Shown: positions 50,576 to 62,612 of the stretch, piece after piece
How positions within the stretch are numbered: position 1 is the stretch's first letter
Layout: each line of letters starts with the position of its first letter
From: Climacteris rufus
Taxonomy: Eukaryota; Chordata; Aves; Passeriformes; Climacteridae
Direction: 5' to 3'
Assembly (NCBI GenBank): GCA_013398175.1
Contig: VZRZ01007703.1
Location: 2,246,848 to 2,310,847, forward strand
DNA length: 64,000 nucleotides
Program-made: the position numbers and the translations under genes
The notes under the pieces: generated by a model
Databases searched by the model: none
What the model was told of the DNA's origin: nothing
The model's input: the letters and a program-made list of their open reading frames with translations, nothing else

Positions 50576-51960
50576 CTTATATACACTTTTAGAAATCACA
50601 GTTCATTGGAGAAAATTAGCACTTCCGTCTTTAACTACAGTGGTTAAAAGAAATGTCCATCAAAGGATCTGTGTCCATGGGAAAGGAATGTAAAACAAGA
50701 TAATTTTTACAACAACATAGCTATGTTTACAGAATTCTCGTCCTTGAAACTGTCTAGCAGAGAGCTAGCTATTTTTAACAGTAAAAATGGGCAACAAAGG
50801 TACTTCCTAACAATTAGAAAAAAAAAAGGAAAAAAAGAAAAAGGCATCACTAAAGAATGGTGTATGGCATACATCCTAATAGTTTCTTGCAGTGGGATCT
50901 CTAAAACTAGGCTTCATTATCGCTGCTTGACCATACAGTGCTTGTTATAGTCTGCCAGGTGTTCTGGCAATGTTCATATCAGGATGAATGACTGAATATT
51001 AAAACCATTTTCCTCTCTCATCTTCTAGAGACAAAACCTTTTAAACTATTATTTTTTTTTTTTTAGTAAGAGAGATACTCTGTGTACGTAAAAAGTACAT
51101 GTCTGTATTTAAAGTATGTGTGTATCCACATACTTGTATGTACAAATGAGAGCCATCCCTTATTTACAAGAACTAAGAAAGTCTTACCCAATTTTTATGT
51201 GTTTTTACAAATAGAAACCGATGCAATTAACTTACTGTTTTCATAATGTTTTTATCTTATGGAGATTAAGATAGTTTTTTTGTGTCTTTTCTTTAGACTG
51301 TCAGAAAAATCTCATTTTAAAAACAGTGTCTCTTTCCTAAATGCCTTGTTTTCACACCAATTAGTCAAGTGAATGTTGTTGTTGGAAAATATTTTAATTT
51401 ATTCCAGTGCAATTTAGGAAAGAGGCACAAAAATTGCTATTTCTGTATATGAATTGAAGCTGAGATCTATACCTGTATGCCAAATGGAGGGTCTGATCTT
51501 GTCTTTATCCTCCTGAAAATCCAAGACCATTTATTTGCCTCAAAATTTAAAAATATTGACCTCATAGGACTAACTGCTTTCCTTGTGGGACTTGATCTAT
51601 GGGCCATCACTGATCCACAGGAAAACAATGTAAAAACTATCCTCAGGCCACTGAAGACAGCCACTGATCTCCCTCTAGCCTAGTGAAATCTGAATTTTAC
51701 ATGAGAAATGGTCACAGAAAGAGGCTAAATCAAGTCCAAAATGTTTCAAACATTAAATCATGGACTTGTATCCCAGATGATTTCCCTTTCCTGACTATCC
51801 TTTTTCTTTCTTGTGTGTCTGTTTTCTGAGATTATCATTCCATAATGATTCAGGACAAAAAGAAATGCCAAAGCTTGATCATAACTTTTCTTGATTTCTT
51901 GCTTTGGATGGTTGAGAAGTGTAACTAATACTCATGAAAGAAAGTGTGGAAAAAATTCTT
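50576..51960. other. Unique AT-rich non-coding DNA
   Basis: No gene recognised. A perfect 9-bp stem with a 6-nt loop (AAGTATGTG / CACATACTT) sits at 51112-51135, inside a longer imperfect inverted repeat bounded by GTACAT and ATGTAC. A poly-T run is at 51051-51064. Confidence 0.5.
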
Positions 51961-52270
51961 TCATGCATTAGATTTTCTTTTCCTACACTCAGAGAAGTCA
52001 TCTGGGTTTTTCTGCCCCCTTCTCTTCTTGATCCTTTGGCACTGGAGAAGTAGCCCGCTGCTTTTAGATACTTAGTTTTGGACATTGTGCTAACTGCAGA
52101 TTTGGATGGGGAGATTCTTCCTTCATAGGCAGATCAACTTGTGCACTTGGATTTGTTCCTCACTTTTTCTCGGCAGCCCAGGGACATGGTGAAGAGATTA
52201 CATTCCTCTGCCAATTTTCTTCCATTTTAGGATCTTCTTTCAAGGCCTCATTCAGTTGGTTGTTTAATAC
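51961..52270 (-). pseudogene. Possible decayed coding remnant, unrecognised
   Basis: Read from 52270 downwards, one frame gives LNNQLNEALKEDPKMEENWQ and continues to AAEKK before a TGA. It resumes with protein-like, Pro/Glu-rich residues, meets a TAA, then reads KQRATSPVPKDQEEKG. A one-base shift then gives QKNPDDFSECRKRKSNA and a stop. So about 100 codons of hydrophilic, protein-like sequence are broken by two stops and one frameshift. I do not recognise the family. A poly-A trace at the sense 3' end is absent. It could be an old retrocopy, a lost exon, or coincidence in purine-rich DNA. Confidence 0.25.
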
Positions 52271-52430
52271 CCTGGTAAGTCAGAACCAAAAGTGAACTAA
52301 CAGGTGGCATTTCCTGGAGAACATCAGAAAGAATCTTGTATAATAAGTAGATAACTCTTCAATCCTTTGGCCATTAACCAGGGAAAGCACTGTGCTCACA
52401 GGAGTGGAACAGGTATTTGTCTAAACTCTG

Positions 52431-52494
52431 TGCTGGGTTGGACTCAATGATTTAGAGGTCTTTTCCAACCTAAGCAATTCTATGATTCTATGAT
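52431..52494 (+). mobile_element. CR1 LINE, 3' tail with octamer repeats
   Basis: Sense CR1 end: GCTGGGTTGGACTCAATGAT, AGGTCTTTTCCAACC, then CAATTCTATGATTCTATGAT. The two intact ATTCTATG octamers are the diagnostic CR1 3' terminus. This is the best preserved CR1 end in the window, about 64 bp. Confidence 0.93.
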
Positions 52495-53965
52495 TATTAG
52501 CATTGTGTTAGCACATGGAATAGAGAGAGATGGATATTGATGGCAACCTGTGCTGTAGTGTCTATGGAACTGCCAAATAGCATGGATGGCAAAAGAAGGG
52601 TGAGTTGTATGAGCTGAATTGCTGTCAGACAGCTTCCATTTCAGTCATTTATGAAGGTGTGCTTGCATGTGCACAAGTCAAACAAATCACATGAATATAT
52701 GACACATGGTGTTGAGGTAGAGTCTCCATGCACTCGTGCAGTGGCAGACTAAAGACAATCCATATGGAGCATAATAATGGTTATTATTAATTTAATTTGA
52801 AGCTTTCTGTATTTCCTATCTCCCTATGCATCTGCCTGATTTAAAGAAAATACTTCTAGTTTTCCTTTGGTAACTACTGCATTAAAAGCCTTTTGTCCCA
52901 CCTCGTATTGATTGACAAATTTAGTGTGTATGCACCTTCTGCTGTGAAGGTGTTTTACTGATGCCTTTTTTGAAGAAATGTAGGCCTTGTCTAGTGTCAC
53001 TAGACTGTATGACAGTAAGAGAAAAACGAGGAGTTCAATCGTAACTGCAATACCTGTGTATTTTTTTCTTCTTGCAATGTTGTTTCATCCATTCCATCAC
53101 AAAATTTAGCCAGTGTAAGGTAACTGTCTTTTCCAAATTGTTTTCCCACTGCGATGTTCTGTCTTGTTGGATGTTTTTTGCTTACATGAGCTTGTTTTAT
53201 AAGCATGGATAGACAAAATAGAATCTATCATAAATTATGGCAGTTACTAGTGAGAATAAATCAAAACTCGAAAAATATTCAGGGTGCTCCTGAGAACAAT
53301 TAGGTTGTGATTCACAGTTGAAACCTGTGGAAAACAAAGTATCATGACTGCACTGGTGACTAAATCTTTTTCAGTACAAGTTTGAAACATAAATATTCTA
53401 ATTAACATTTCTGTCCCTTTCTACCTTTTATAAAGGGACAAATACTTTCCTCTTAAAAAGAAAAACAAACGGAAAACCAAATTGACTCATTAGAAAGAGA
53501 TGTCATATGTTAAAACCCAAGCTATTCATCTATTGATGACTACCTTGTTTGTATTTTGTCCAGGGAACACATTTTTAACTTGCTGTCTTCCCTCCTGTGC
53601 TTGTCTGCTACTCCCATTTGGACTAGAAAGTCTTATAGTCTTAAAGTCTTAATGTATTTTCTAACGCCTAAAGACAGAAGGTCAGATCTGGGATGGGCTT
53701 CTCAATCTACCTTTCTTGGAATCAGTGGAATTAAAACAGTTTGCAATTATGCAGGATTTGGCATAAAGGATATCACACATGCAGTGCTGAGGTTGTAAAA
53801 TGAAACACTCTAATAGAAATGACTGAACTAGGCTTTGATGCTACTGGAATGATATTGCAATTCATGCTCTAAGTTAAGAGATGTGCTTAAGTAGGGTCCT
53901 GAATAAGAAACCTTTTATTGAATTGTAAGCTTTGTAGTAGTTTTTTTTTCAGTTTTGGTTTTTTT
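52495..53965. other. Unique AT-rich non-coding DNA
   Basis: No gene or repeat is recognised. Confidence 0.55.
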
Positions 53966-54021
53966 NNNNNNNNNNNNNNNNNNNNNNNNNNNNNNNNNNN
54001 NNNNNNNNNNNNNNNNNNNNN
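53966..54021. other. Assembly gap (56 N) in poly-T
   Basis: Fifty-six N are flanked by TTTTT on the left and about 22 T on the right (54022-54043). The true tract length is unknown. Minus-strand frames that run through the gap as lysines and unknown residues are artefacts. Confidence 0.97.
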
Positions 54022-54043
54022 TTTTTTTTTTTTTTTTTTTTTT

Positions 54044-57000
54044 GAGCTAGATGTGAGCTGCAATTTAAAATAATACGCACACATGTTAATGCTGGAGCAG
54101 TCATTCTTAGAAAACAAATGAAACAAGCTGGAATATAGTGATATGCCACTGACCTGAAAAAAACAGGATAAAAAATAGAGTAGGAGAGAGACTTGAGATT
54201 TTTCATTCACACTATTAATTAACATTCATACCGGTACTTTGGGATTCATATTTTTACCGTTATGCCTACCTCAGTCAGGGCTTGTACTGAATTATCCATA
54301 GATATTATTTCAACTGTGTTTTTAATAAAATTCCGTGATTTTTTTAATAAAAGTCTAAAGTAAAAACGAAACAAGTATTCAAATGTTAAAAAATATTAGT
54401 ACTTCAGAACAATTACTGTATTCTAGAAGTTTGCTTCCCTGTTTTGCTGATACTGGTTCAGAGAGGCTTTCACAACTGGGAGTGAAGAAATGATTGTAGA
54501 TGCCCAATTTAAACTCAAAATGTCAAAAGAGTAGTTCTTAGTGTAGGCTCATATAGCTACATTCATTTTAGATGTTGTCATACTAACACTGTATGTAAAT
54601 CTGTATATTTGCTATAACCTTATGATGTTCTGGTGGCCCATAGTACATGTGGTGTGAATGTTAACACTTTGTTAAATTCAACATGATATGATGTGTTTAT
54701 CATACCACATTTGTGGTATGTACATGTGTCCTTAGGTTTACATACCTGTACATGAGCCATATTTTATGTGCATATTTAGTAATTAAAAATGTGAAACTTT
54801 TTTCCTATAGCATGTAATAAGGGCTATTGTGATTATATTTCCAAGTTAAAGAAAAACCAAAACAACTATGTGCACTGGTTACTGTGACAACCTCTTAAAA
54901 ATACTTATACAGTTTTAACAGAGAACAAAACGCCAAAAAAAACCAAAAAACAAAAAAAAAATGTAGTATATGATTGAAATTTTGACAAAAATGTCATTAT
55001 TTAAATAAGGAATTGTTTGCATCATAAGGACATGTCTAAATTATATGTAGTTGACATGGAGGAATCATGAGAAACTGATAAGCATAACATGGAGTCTTGC
55101 TTACAAGAAGTCAGGCAGGGTCATGAGGACAAGGTCAGTGGGTTGTTTGGTGAAGCTGAATGAGCACCACGGTACAGTCTGTGGGAGAAGGGAGAAAAAA
55201 GTACAACTGGTCCTGTCCTAAATATTTTCCTACTCTTTAACTGAGTTTTCTGTCCAGATCTTGGAAAGAATAGACAATGACAAAAGAGCCAGGAAAGGTA
55301 TCAAAGTATTTGGTCCGAAAGCCAAAACTGATCCACGTTTAAGCAAAGTCAGAGCCTTGCTGTGGAAGTCACTATATTTTTGCATTGAGTTGACAGTCAG
55401 ACGCCTTTGAAATGCTTTTCACTACTGTTCAGCCATTGGAAATGCTAGAATAATTTCCAAAAAGTATGGAGTCGAATGACTCAAAAAATTCAGGATAACT
55501 CACATTAATCAAACTGATTTGCTATTTGTCAAAATTGCTGTTGTGTAATAATGTGATCACAGATCCTGGGAAAATAATTTCCTCTGTGGCTGCTGAGGTT
55601 GCTGTTAGGCTTTCTTATAAGTCATATCTCACCTATAAGCATGGTTCAAAATACGTTAGGAAGACTTTCAGAAGAAATCAATTAATAATTGTTTGAAGGT
55701 GCACTCTTTGGAGCACATTAGGAAGTGATAAAAAATGAGTTCTCCCAGAAGCTAAAGACTGTAGTTTTATCCGTAGCGAGAAAAGATCCGAGCAGCCATG
55801 TTAGCACGTTGCAGAAGTCTTGGCCGTAGCTTTAGCTTGGTCTTGGAGGTGTGTGCTGAAGCACATCTGACAGCAGCTGCCTGAGCTGCAAAGCTCTGCT
55901 GAAGGGCTGGACTTCTGCTTAAGGCTAGAGAATGACTTCTAAGATGAAGTGCTGTCCTAGAAGAACTGGGTGTTCTGTTTGCCAAAATTATTTTCTAAAG
56001 TCACATTACTGCTGACATCCAGGAGTAATACCTTTCCACCATAATTTAGAGATAATTTCTTTTCTTGCTTTTATGATTGAAAATACTTTAAATGAGTTTA
56101 TTTTCGTTATAATCCACACCACCTAAATTATCTTTTCTTATCATCAAATTACCACACAATTACTGTAACTACACTGGCTGGAAAGTGGGATACTTGCCAT
56201 TTGCTTCTTAAGGTGTGTAACTGAAAAAAATAACCCAACCCTCAGCTACATGATAGAAGGGGGAAATGAGTTGAGAGTGAATTAAATGCCTAATTTATTT
56301 TTAGAAAGGGTTTCAAAGAGATCCTAGTTTCTCATCATAGTGTGCTAAAACTCTGATAAATGTTAAAAATTTCTTTAAGTTAGTGTTCTTTTTGGCTGCT
56401 TTAGGGAGAGTATCACATGATTTTTTTTGCTGTGCTTCTTCATTTAAGAAGTCATGGTCTAATCTTATTAAAATTTATGGCCCAACTTTACAAAATAAGG
56501 GGGAAAAGTAGAAGGAAACTACAGATGAGAAATCCTTGACAATTTCTTATGCAGAGAAGGCTTTAGACATGAGGTAATAATTATCTAGCAAGGCTGACAT
56601 AGTTTCTTTAGCTTTGAAATATTCCAGCTACTAATATACCAAAGTTAAAGTAAGGTTTTCTTGTATTCATCTAAGCTTTAATATCTCAGAATTGCAGATT
56701 ATTTTGCATGCAATTCTTTTGAGAGGAAAATTAATAATACAAATGCATTCCTGGTAAACAAGGCAGATCAGAATCAGCATAGTTAGGAGAATATTCCAAG
56801 AGAAAAAATAAAAAAGGCTCACAGAGATATGGAAAAGCTGCAGATTAGATTGCATAAAAGAAAAAAAAAGGATGTTTAGAGCCACTTAGTGACAGGGCCT
56901 AATGTTTCACTTGTGAATGCTGACAGTTTCAGAATTTATGGCAGTATTGTATTGCAATGGTCATGTTGAAAATTGTATAGTAAAGGCAAACCTAAGTATT

Positions 57001-60000
57001 TTCACTGAAATTATTGCAGTAATTTTTACTGTCATTTTGTGGTGGGTGAAAAATGATATTTATTGTAACTAAAATGACAGATTTAATCATCTGCAAAAAT
57101 CAGTAGTTCATATGTGAAGCAGTTTATGTCTTTCACGTGGTGGGAAATAATTTCCTTTAAAAATAGGGTTGATTTACAATCTTGAAATACGTTTAAAGAT
57201 TATATTGATGCTGAAGCCTTGCACAACCTCAAATCATACAGTCCATTTGAGTAATGCAAGGCAAAGGAAGTCCCCTCATGTGATCATAAAAAGAAATGCA
57301 TGGTGTCATTCCTTAAAAAAATAAAATTGGGTACAAAGCTGCTGATAATTTAAATCCTTAACAAGCCCATACTCATATATGAAGTAGAATATCTGTCACT
57401 GGAGGAAAAAAAGTGAATTTTGTTTTGTCAAATGAACTGCATGGTTATGCAAAGAAAATAATAAAAATTATATGGTGTATTTTCTCAGAAGAACTTCACA
57501 ATTTTTCTAGTTTAAACTGCCTGCTTCCTTTAGGGTTGCTGGTGTAATTTACTTGAATTTTTACTTTTCTGTTTGAAATTATATATGACATACTTTCCTT
57601 ATCTCTTTTATTTTTACACTTTATGTGGAATAACAGAAAGGTTTTGATACTGTTGAAAGAAGAAGATAATTTATTTTGCTATTGTAAAAAAAAATAAACT
57701 AGTCTTTTCAAATGGGTCATATAGTTTTTAAAATTTTTCTTCCAATGAAAGTTTATTATAAGTATTAGCTAAACTAAAATATTTCAGCTGCAGAACTAAG
57801 TGTTCCATGAACTTCTCTGTTCTGCTGTCCACCACCTTCAATGAATGAGGAAGCAGTGCAAAACAACCCATTAGGATGATAGTATTTATAGCACAGTAAT
57901 TGTGAATCTATGTATAAATGCTCTTTTCCAAATAATTGAGTCATCCTTACAGCTGCAAGTAAGTACAACTGTGCCAATAGCCCACTCAAATTTGAGAAAG
58001 TCTTTTTGAAAATTGAGCCTCCTCTTTTAAATACTTTGTGCAAAGGCTGATAATTCAAACTGTAAAGGAGGCAGCTGACATTTATATGCCAATTAATGTT
58101 TTTAAAATAGTCATAGGTTAAAGACATAATATGTTCATGCAACATAAATTACAATTGAGGATTTAATTGTAACCAGAGTGGTAAAAATTAGGGATGGTTA
58201 AGTATGACTTGTGTAATGACTCACATGGAGAAATTTATAGTTGTATTTACTGTGCTTTTGATATACGTGGGTGTATTTGCCATCGTCCTTGCCTAAACTC
58301 AGTGCTGTCACTTACAGAAAGTTGAAACCCTACATTCTACAGTGTTTAATGTTTTTTTATGACTGTATGAACTCTAAGTCCATATCTACACTAGACACGT
58401 GCTTAAAACACTAAGAAAAAGAAAGTGAATCTTAGTAAGATAAATTATAAAACTTACATTTTCATAATTATGCACCGAATGTTTTACATTTTCACTGAAA
58501 GTTGTAATAATATTACATTATTTGGGTTTTAACAGTTTTTATCTGTATCATAATTTTTGACCATCAAGTTCTCCATGTTATACCTGCTGGCCTAGATTGA
58601 GTAATTAATATACTAAATTCAGACTATCAAATGGAACTATTTGTTAGCTGGTTTCTTGTTATTTGATCTGACACACTTCTTTGGCAAGGAGGCTTAGGCA
58701 CCTAAGAACTGTATTTCTTTAAGTAAGGGGGCTATTTTTTCATGGTGGAAGTTGCTAAATCTCGGCTGCTTCCTACGCTTAAGTCACAAGTATTTGTTAA
58801 ATATAAAAATGCACCACACACACATAGACAGGTCTAATTTAATATCGAAACCAAATAGGGCTGCAGTGAGGTAGAGATAGTAATTGGTCTAAAAGTTACA
58901 AAGTTCCTGTTGAAAACTCAGAATGATCAGCAAACGCATAGAATATTATTGTTTGCAAATAATAGTGTCCACAATGGTCTAGCACCATTGCACACATTGC
59001 ACAGTGTGAAAAAGTATTTACCTTATTACAACGACATTTCACATGAAAAAAGGGATTCACCACCTAAATCTGGTGCCCTATAGGCCTTCAGGTCCAGGGC
59101 TTTTATTGTCTCCTGAGATATTGCAGTAATGATCCAGCAAGTGGGATCAGGAGGAAGGGAGTTTGGAGAGATCTGGGAAGCAAACACTTGTGACATAAGT
59201 ATCCTGGGACAAACTAAGAGTCCAGCACCAAATACATTGCATTCTAGGGTTGCTTAAGTGAAGAAAACACTGGTGCATTTCAGGCACAAGTTAAAGAGGA
59301 AATTATGATGTAAATTCATTACAGATACATTGAAATTTTGTCCTTTTATGCTTGATTTGAGCCTAAATCATCTCTCCAATAGAGCTGCACAGTGAGACCC
59401 TATGTGCTGCTTGAAAATCTCTTTTTGCCTCCTGAACATTCACTGTACTTACTTGCATGTTTAGTATGTATATGGTTTCTGACTCTAAAGATTCTCAATT
59501 CAGGCCTTTATTTCTGTCCCTACATGCATTCTTTATTATCTTTTAATTTAATATTTTAACCCTTTCATTTCCAGTTACAAGCATTAATGCCCCTTCCTTC
59601 AACTGCTGCATGTCTTCCTCTGTTTTAATCAGGAAACTGATTTCCTGGTCTCATTCCTGCTCAAGCTCTTCTTTTTCATTATAGAGGCTTTTTAGTAATC
59701 AGATATGCTTATTGTGTATCTCCTCTGTTATTTGCCTATTCATTTGCATAAGTTGTACTCACCTTGGATGCCTCTATCTGTTTTAGACTTATATCTGCAT
59801 GTAATTGCAAAAAGTCCTTCAGGTTGAAGTGTCATCTCAGAGTTACAACATTTACTCTGATCCTCCTCCATCTTTTTCCTTAACACCATCTGGGGTTCTG
59901 AAATAAGTTGACTACCAGGGAGATGTTTAAATTTAACTGCCTATGGGAGATAGGCAGGCTTGTTTATAGGAAGTTTTTTTTTTTTTTTATAATAACTGTT

Positions 60001-62067
60001 GAACATTCAGACGGTTGTAAGCCATCAAAATGAATATATATCTCTGTTACTGTGCTATACAATCACAGTTAGTTTGGTTCTTCCCACTCCCATGTTATCA
60101 TTCTTCTCTCCCTCTGTCTTGTTGATGCTTTGTCTCAAATTATAGCACATAATTTGTCTCTGTTCAGGACAGAGACTGACTTTATTTATAGAGTCACTCC
60201 CAAGAGATCCACGAGCTTGATTAAAGACATTGGACAGTACATCAGTATAGATAGTTATTGCAGTTAAAGTGAAGGTCTTAGAACAGCTTCGTGGAAGAAT
60301 CTACTATACAGTCAAGTCTTTTGTACTTTTTCTTTCTGCCACATTACACATTTGGTCCTGCAAGGGTATGAACTGAGCTCCTGACTTCACCTTGCAGAAC
60401 TCTTCACTACAACAGAAGGCAGAGGGGCTTTGTTTTAATTTTTGTCATCAGATAAACTTGAAAGGTCTGAAAATCATATTCTAATACACTTGTCATGTTG
60501 AAAGAGCAGTGATTTTTACATAGGAGGTACCAGAATATTTGTAGCACTGATGTAGAGGGGAAGGAGAATAATGGTCACCTTTAAAAAAGAAAAAAAAAAT
60601 GCAAGAGAGTAATTTTAAGATGGCATATTTGCAGAGAGAATTGCAGCATAGCGCAGAGTGATACATTACAGTTGTTAATAGATAGATTACAGCGTCTTGT
60701 TAATGCTTCACTATTCAACCTCTGCAAATAATTTTGAATTAGAAATTAAAATTAAAAGTTGAAAATATGAAGATAATTTCATCAGATCATTTGTAAGTGT
60801 AAGATCATTTGTGGTGTTCTAACTAAACCAGTGAATTCTTTTTCTGGTATCAGTGGCAGAAAAAACACATTCCTGTTAGAAGAGTTTGACAGATTTCATC
60901 ACAAGAAGTGACAAGAGCTGAGCCAGAAAAGAGAGTGACATTCATTGTTATTTAAGCAATAGTAGTGAAGGCAATGTAGTGTAGCTGAAAGAAAGAAAGC
61001 AATTTAATTTACAATAAATTTGCAACTCTGACTTCATATCATGTTTTTGCCAACTTGGTAGAGAATATTAGACTCATATTTGAAGGGGAAAGATCGAAAT
61101 ATGGTTGTTTCTTAAATTTTCTTTGGGATAGAGTAGTTTTAAAATCTAGTAATGTTGTTTTAACACAATTGCAAGGTTTTCATTTTGTCTAAATAGGATT
61201 TCCATAATCATAGCAACACAAAAAGAGAGAACATATAAAATGACACCTTTTATAAATTAGCACATCTCTTGGAGGAGATAAAAATACAACATGGCCTAAT
61301 GTTTCCATTAGGTCATAAAGTGCTAGAATGTTGCAAGTGTTACCAGCAAAATTCATAGTTTATGTTTATTGATCAAGTCCTGAGAGTACCTTTTCTGCAG
61401 AATACACACACTTTTCCATTTACATTAAAATCATAGAAGTTAATTTTACATGCTGTGAACTCAGGTTCAGATTGAATCTGGCTGGAGGATGCAATGGGAT
61501 GAATTAGATACACTGCCATTAACCTTGTGGACCAGATGAGGTTATGAAACAGTACAGATGACCACACATAATATAATAGAAAAGACCTCTGATGTAATTC
61601 TTTGTATTGTCATTGCCAGAACAAGAGGTCACCTCCTCTGCCATATCCTGCCTGCCTTAAAATGAAGGAAATTTATTTCATCTGTTTACTAGTGAAAAAG
61701 AAAAATTTTTCTTATACTGTTTGGTTTTATTTGTTGGTCTAAATGCTACTTGTGTTCTTGTATTATGCGCTGTCATATTTTCTACCTTGTGTTTTGGGAA
61801 CTTGCCACCTGCAGTGGTTAAAAGGAAAAACTCTTTCATGCACTTAGATACTTGAATCAAGGTATCACTGGTGAAGCTGCCATGTACCATGTAGTGAGGG
61901 CATGCATTACTAAGAGCTTTACTTTGGTATATAAACATCACAGAATGCAATTTTTCAGGAGTATCAGAAAAGGTCACATAAAAGTGACAGATCAGTCTAA
62001 ATGTTTTTTGCTATATGTGCAGTATAAGCACTGCAGTGCAATTCATATGCCAGCGCTGCCTTACTTT
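54044..62067. other. Unique AT-rich non-coding DNA with candidate conserved elements
   Basis: No named gene. A short A/C-rich tract is at 54926-54961. A 9-bp inverted repeat (CATACCACA / TGTGGTATG) is at 54701-54720. A Ser/Ala/Arg-rich 72-codon minus frame at 55767-55985 and a 123-codon minus frame at 57774-58145 match no family. The latter stretch has the texture of a conserved non-coding element. A poly-T run is near 59967-59979. Confidence 0.5.
55767..55985 (-). other. Unassigned open reading frame, 72 codons
   Basis: The predicted peptide is rich in Ser, Ala and Arg with few acidic residues, like a mitochondrial presequence (for example LQQSFAAQAAAVRCASAHTS), and ends IFSRYG. I recognise no family. 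The underlying DNA is GC-richer than its surroundings and includes two CpGs near 55770-55790. Chance is still likely. Confidence 0.12.
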
Positions 62068-62605
62068 CATAGAATAAGAATCCTTAAGGTTGGAAAAGAC
62101 CTCTAAGGTCATCAAGTCCAGCCATTAACCTAGCAGTGCCAAGTCCACGTAGTGGTGGACTGAACCATGTCCCTAAGTGCCCCATGGTGTTTTTTGTACT
62201 TCCAGGGATGGTGACTCAACCTCTTCCCTGAGCCGTCTGTTCCAATGCTTGACAACCTGTTCAATGAATAAATTTTTCCTGATATCCAATCTAAACCTGG
62301 CACAACTTGAGGGCATTCCCTCTTGTCCTACTGCTTGTTACTTGGGGGAAGAGACCAAGCCCCATCTTGCTACACCCTCCTTTCAGGTGGTTGCACAGAG
62401 CAATCAGGTCGCCACTGAGCCTCCGTTTCACCAGACTAAACGACCCCAGCTCCGTCAGCCACTCTTCATAAAACTTGTGCTTCACACTCTTCATCAGATC
62501 CACTGCCCTTCTTTGGACACACTCCAGCACCTCAAAGTTTTTCTTGTATTTAGGGGTCCAAAATTCAATACAAATTTTCTCCTCATTGTGGAGTTAACAC
62601 TGCAA
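62068..62605 (-). mobile_element. CR1 LINE, ~540 bp
   Basis: Antisense on plus. It starts TCATAGAATAAGAATCC, then TTAAGGTTGGAAAAGACC, CCAGGGATGGTGACTCAACC, TCCAATCTAAACCTGG, AGGTCGCCACTGAGCCTCC, CAGACTAAACGACCCCAGC and CAGATCCACTGCCCTTC. This covers the 3'-UTR and the end of ORF2. The octamer end is only partly kept. It decays toward 62605. Confidence 0.92.
62291..62530 (-). pseudogene. CR1 ORF2 C-terminal remnant
   Basis: A 79-codon open stretch inside the CR1 copy encodes the end of the LINE endonuclease/reverse-transcriptase polyprotein. Recognisable pieces are CVQRRAVDLMKSVKHKFYEE, LGSFSLVKRRLSGDLIALCN and HLKGGC, which correspond to family positions just before the 3'-UTR. The full ORF2 is several hundred residues, so this is a dead fragment with no reverse-transcriptase core. 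Confidence 0.85.
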
Positions 62606-62612
62606 GTAGTTG

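Noticed and set aside
53887..54225. Minus-strand frames of 112 and 85 codons
   Set aside because: They run through the N gap and poly-T as unknown residues and lysines.
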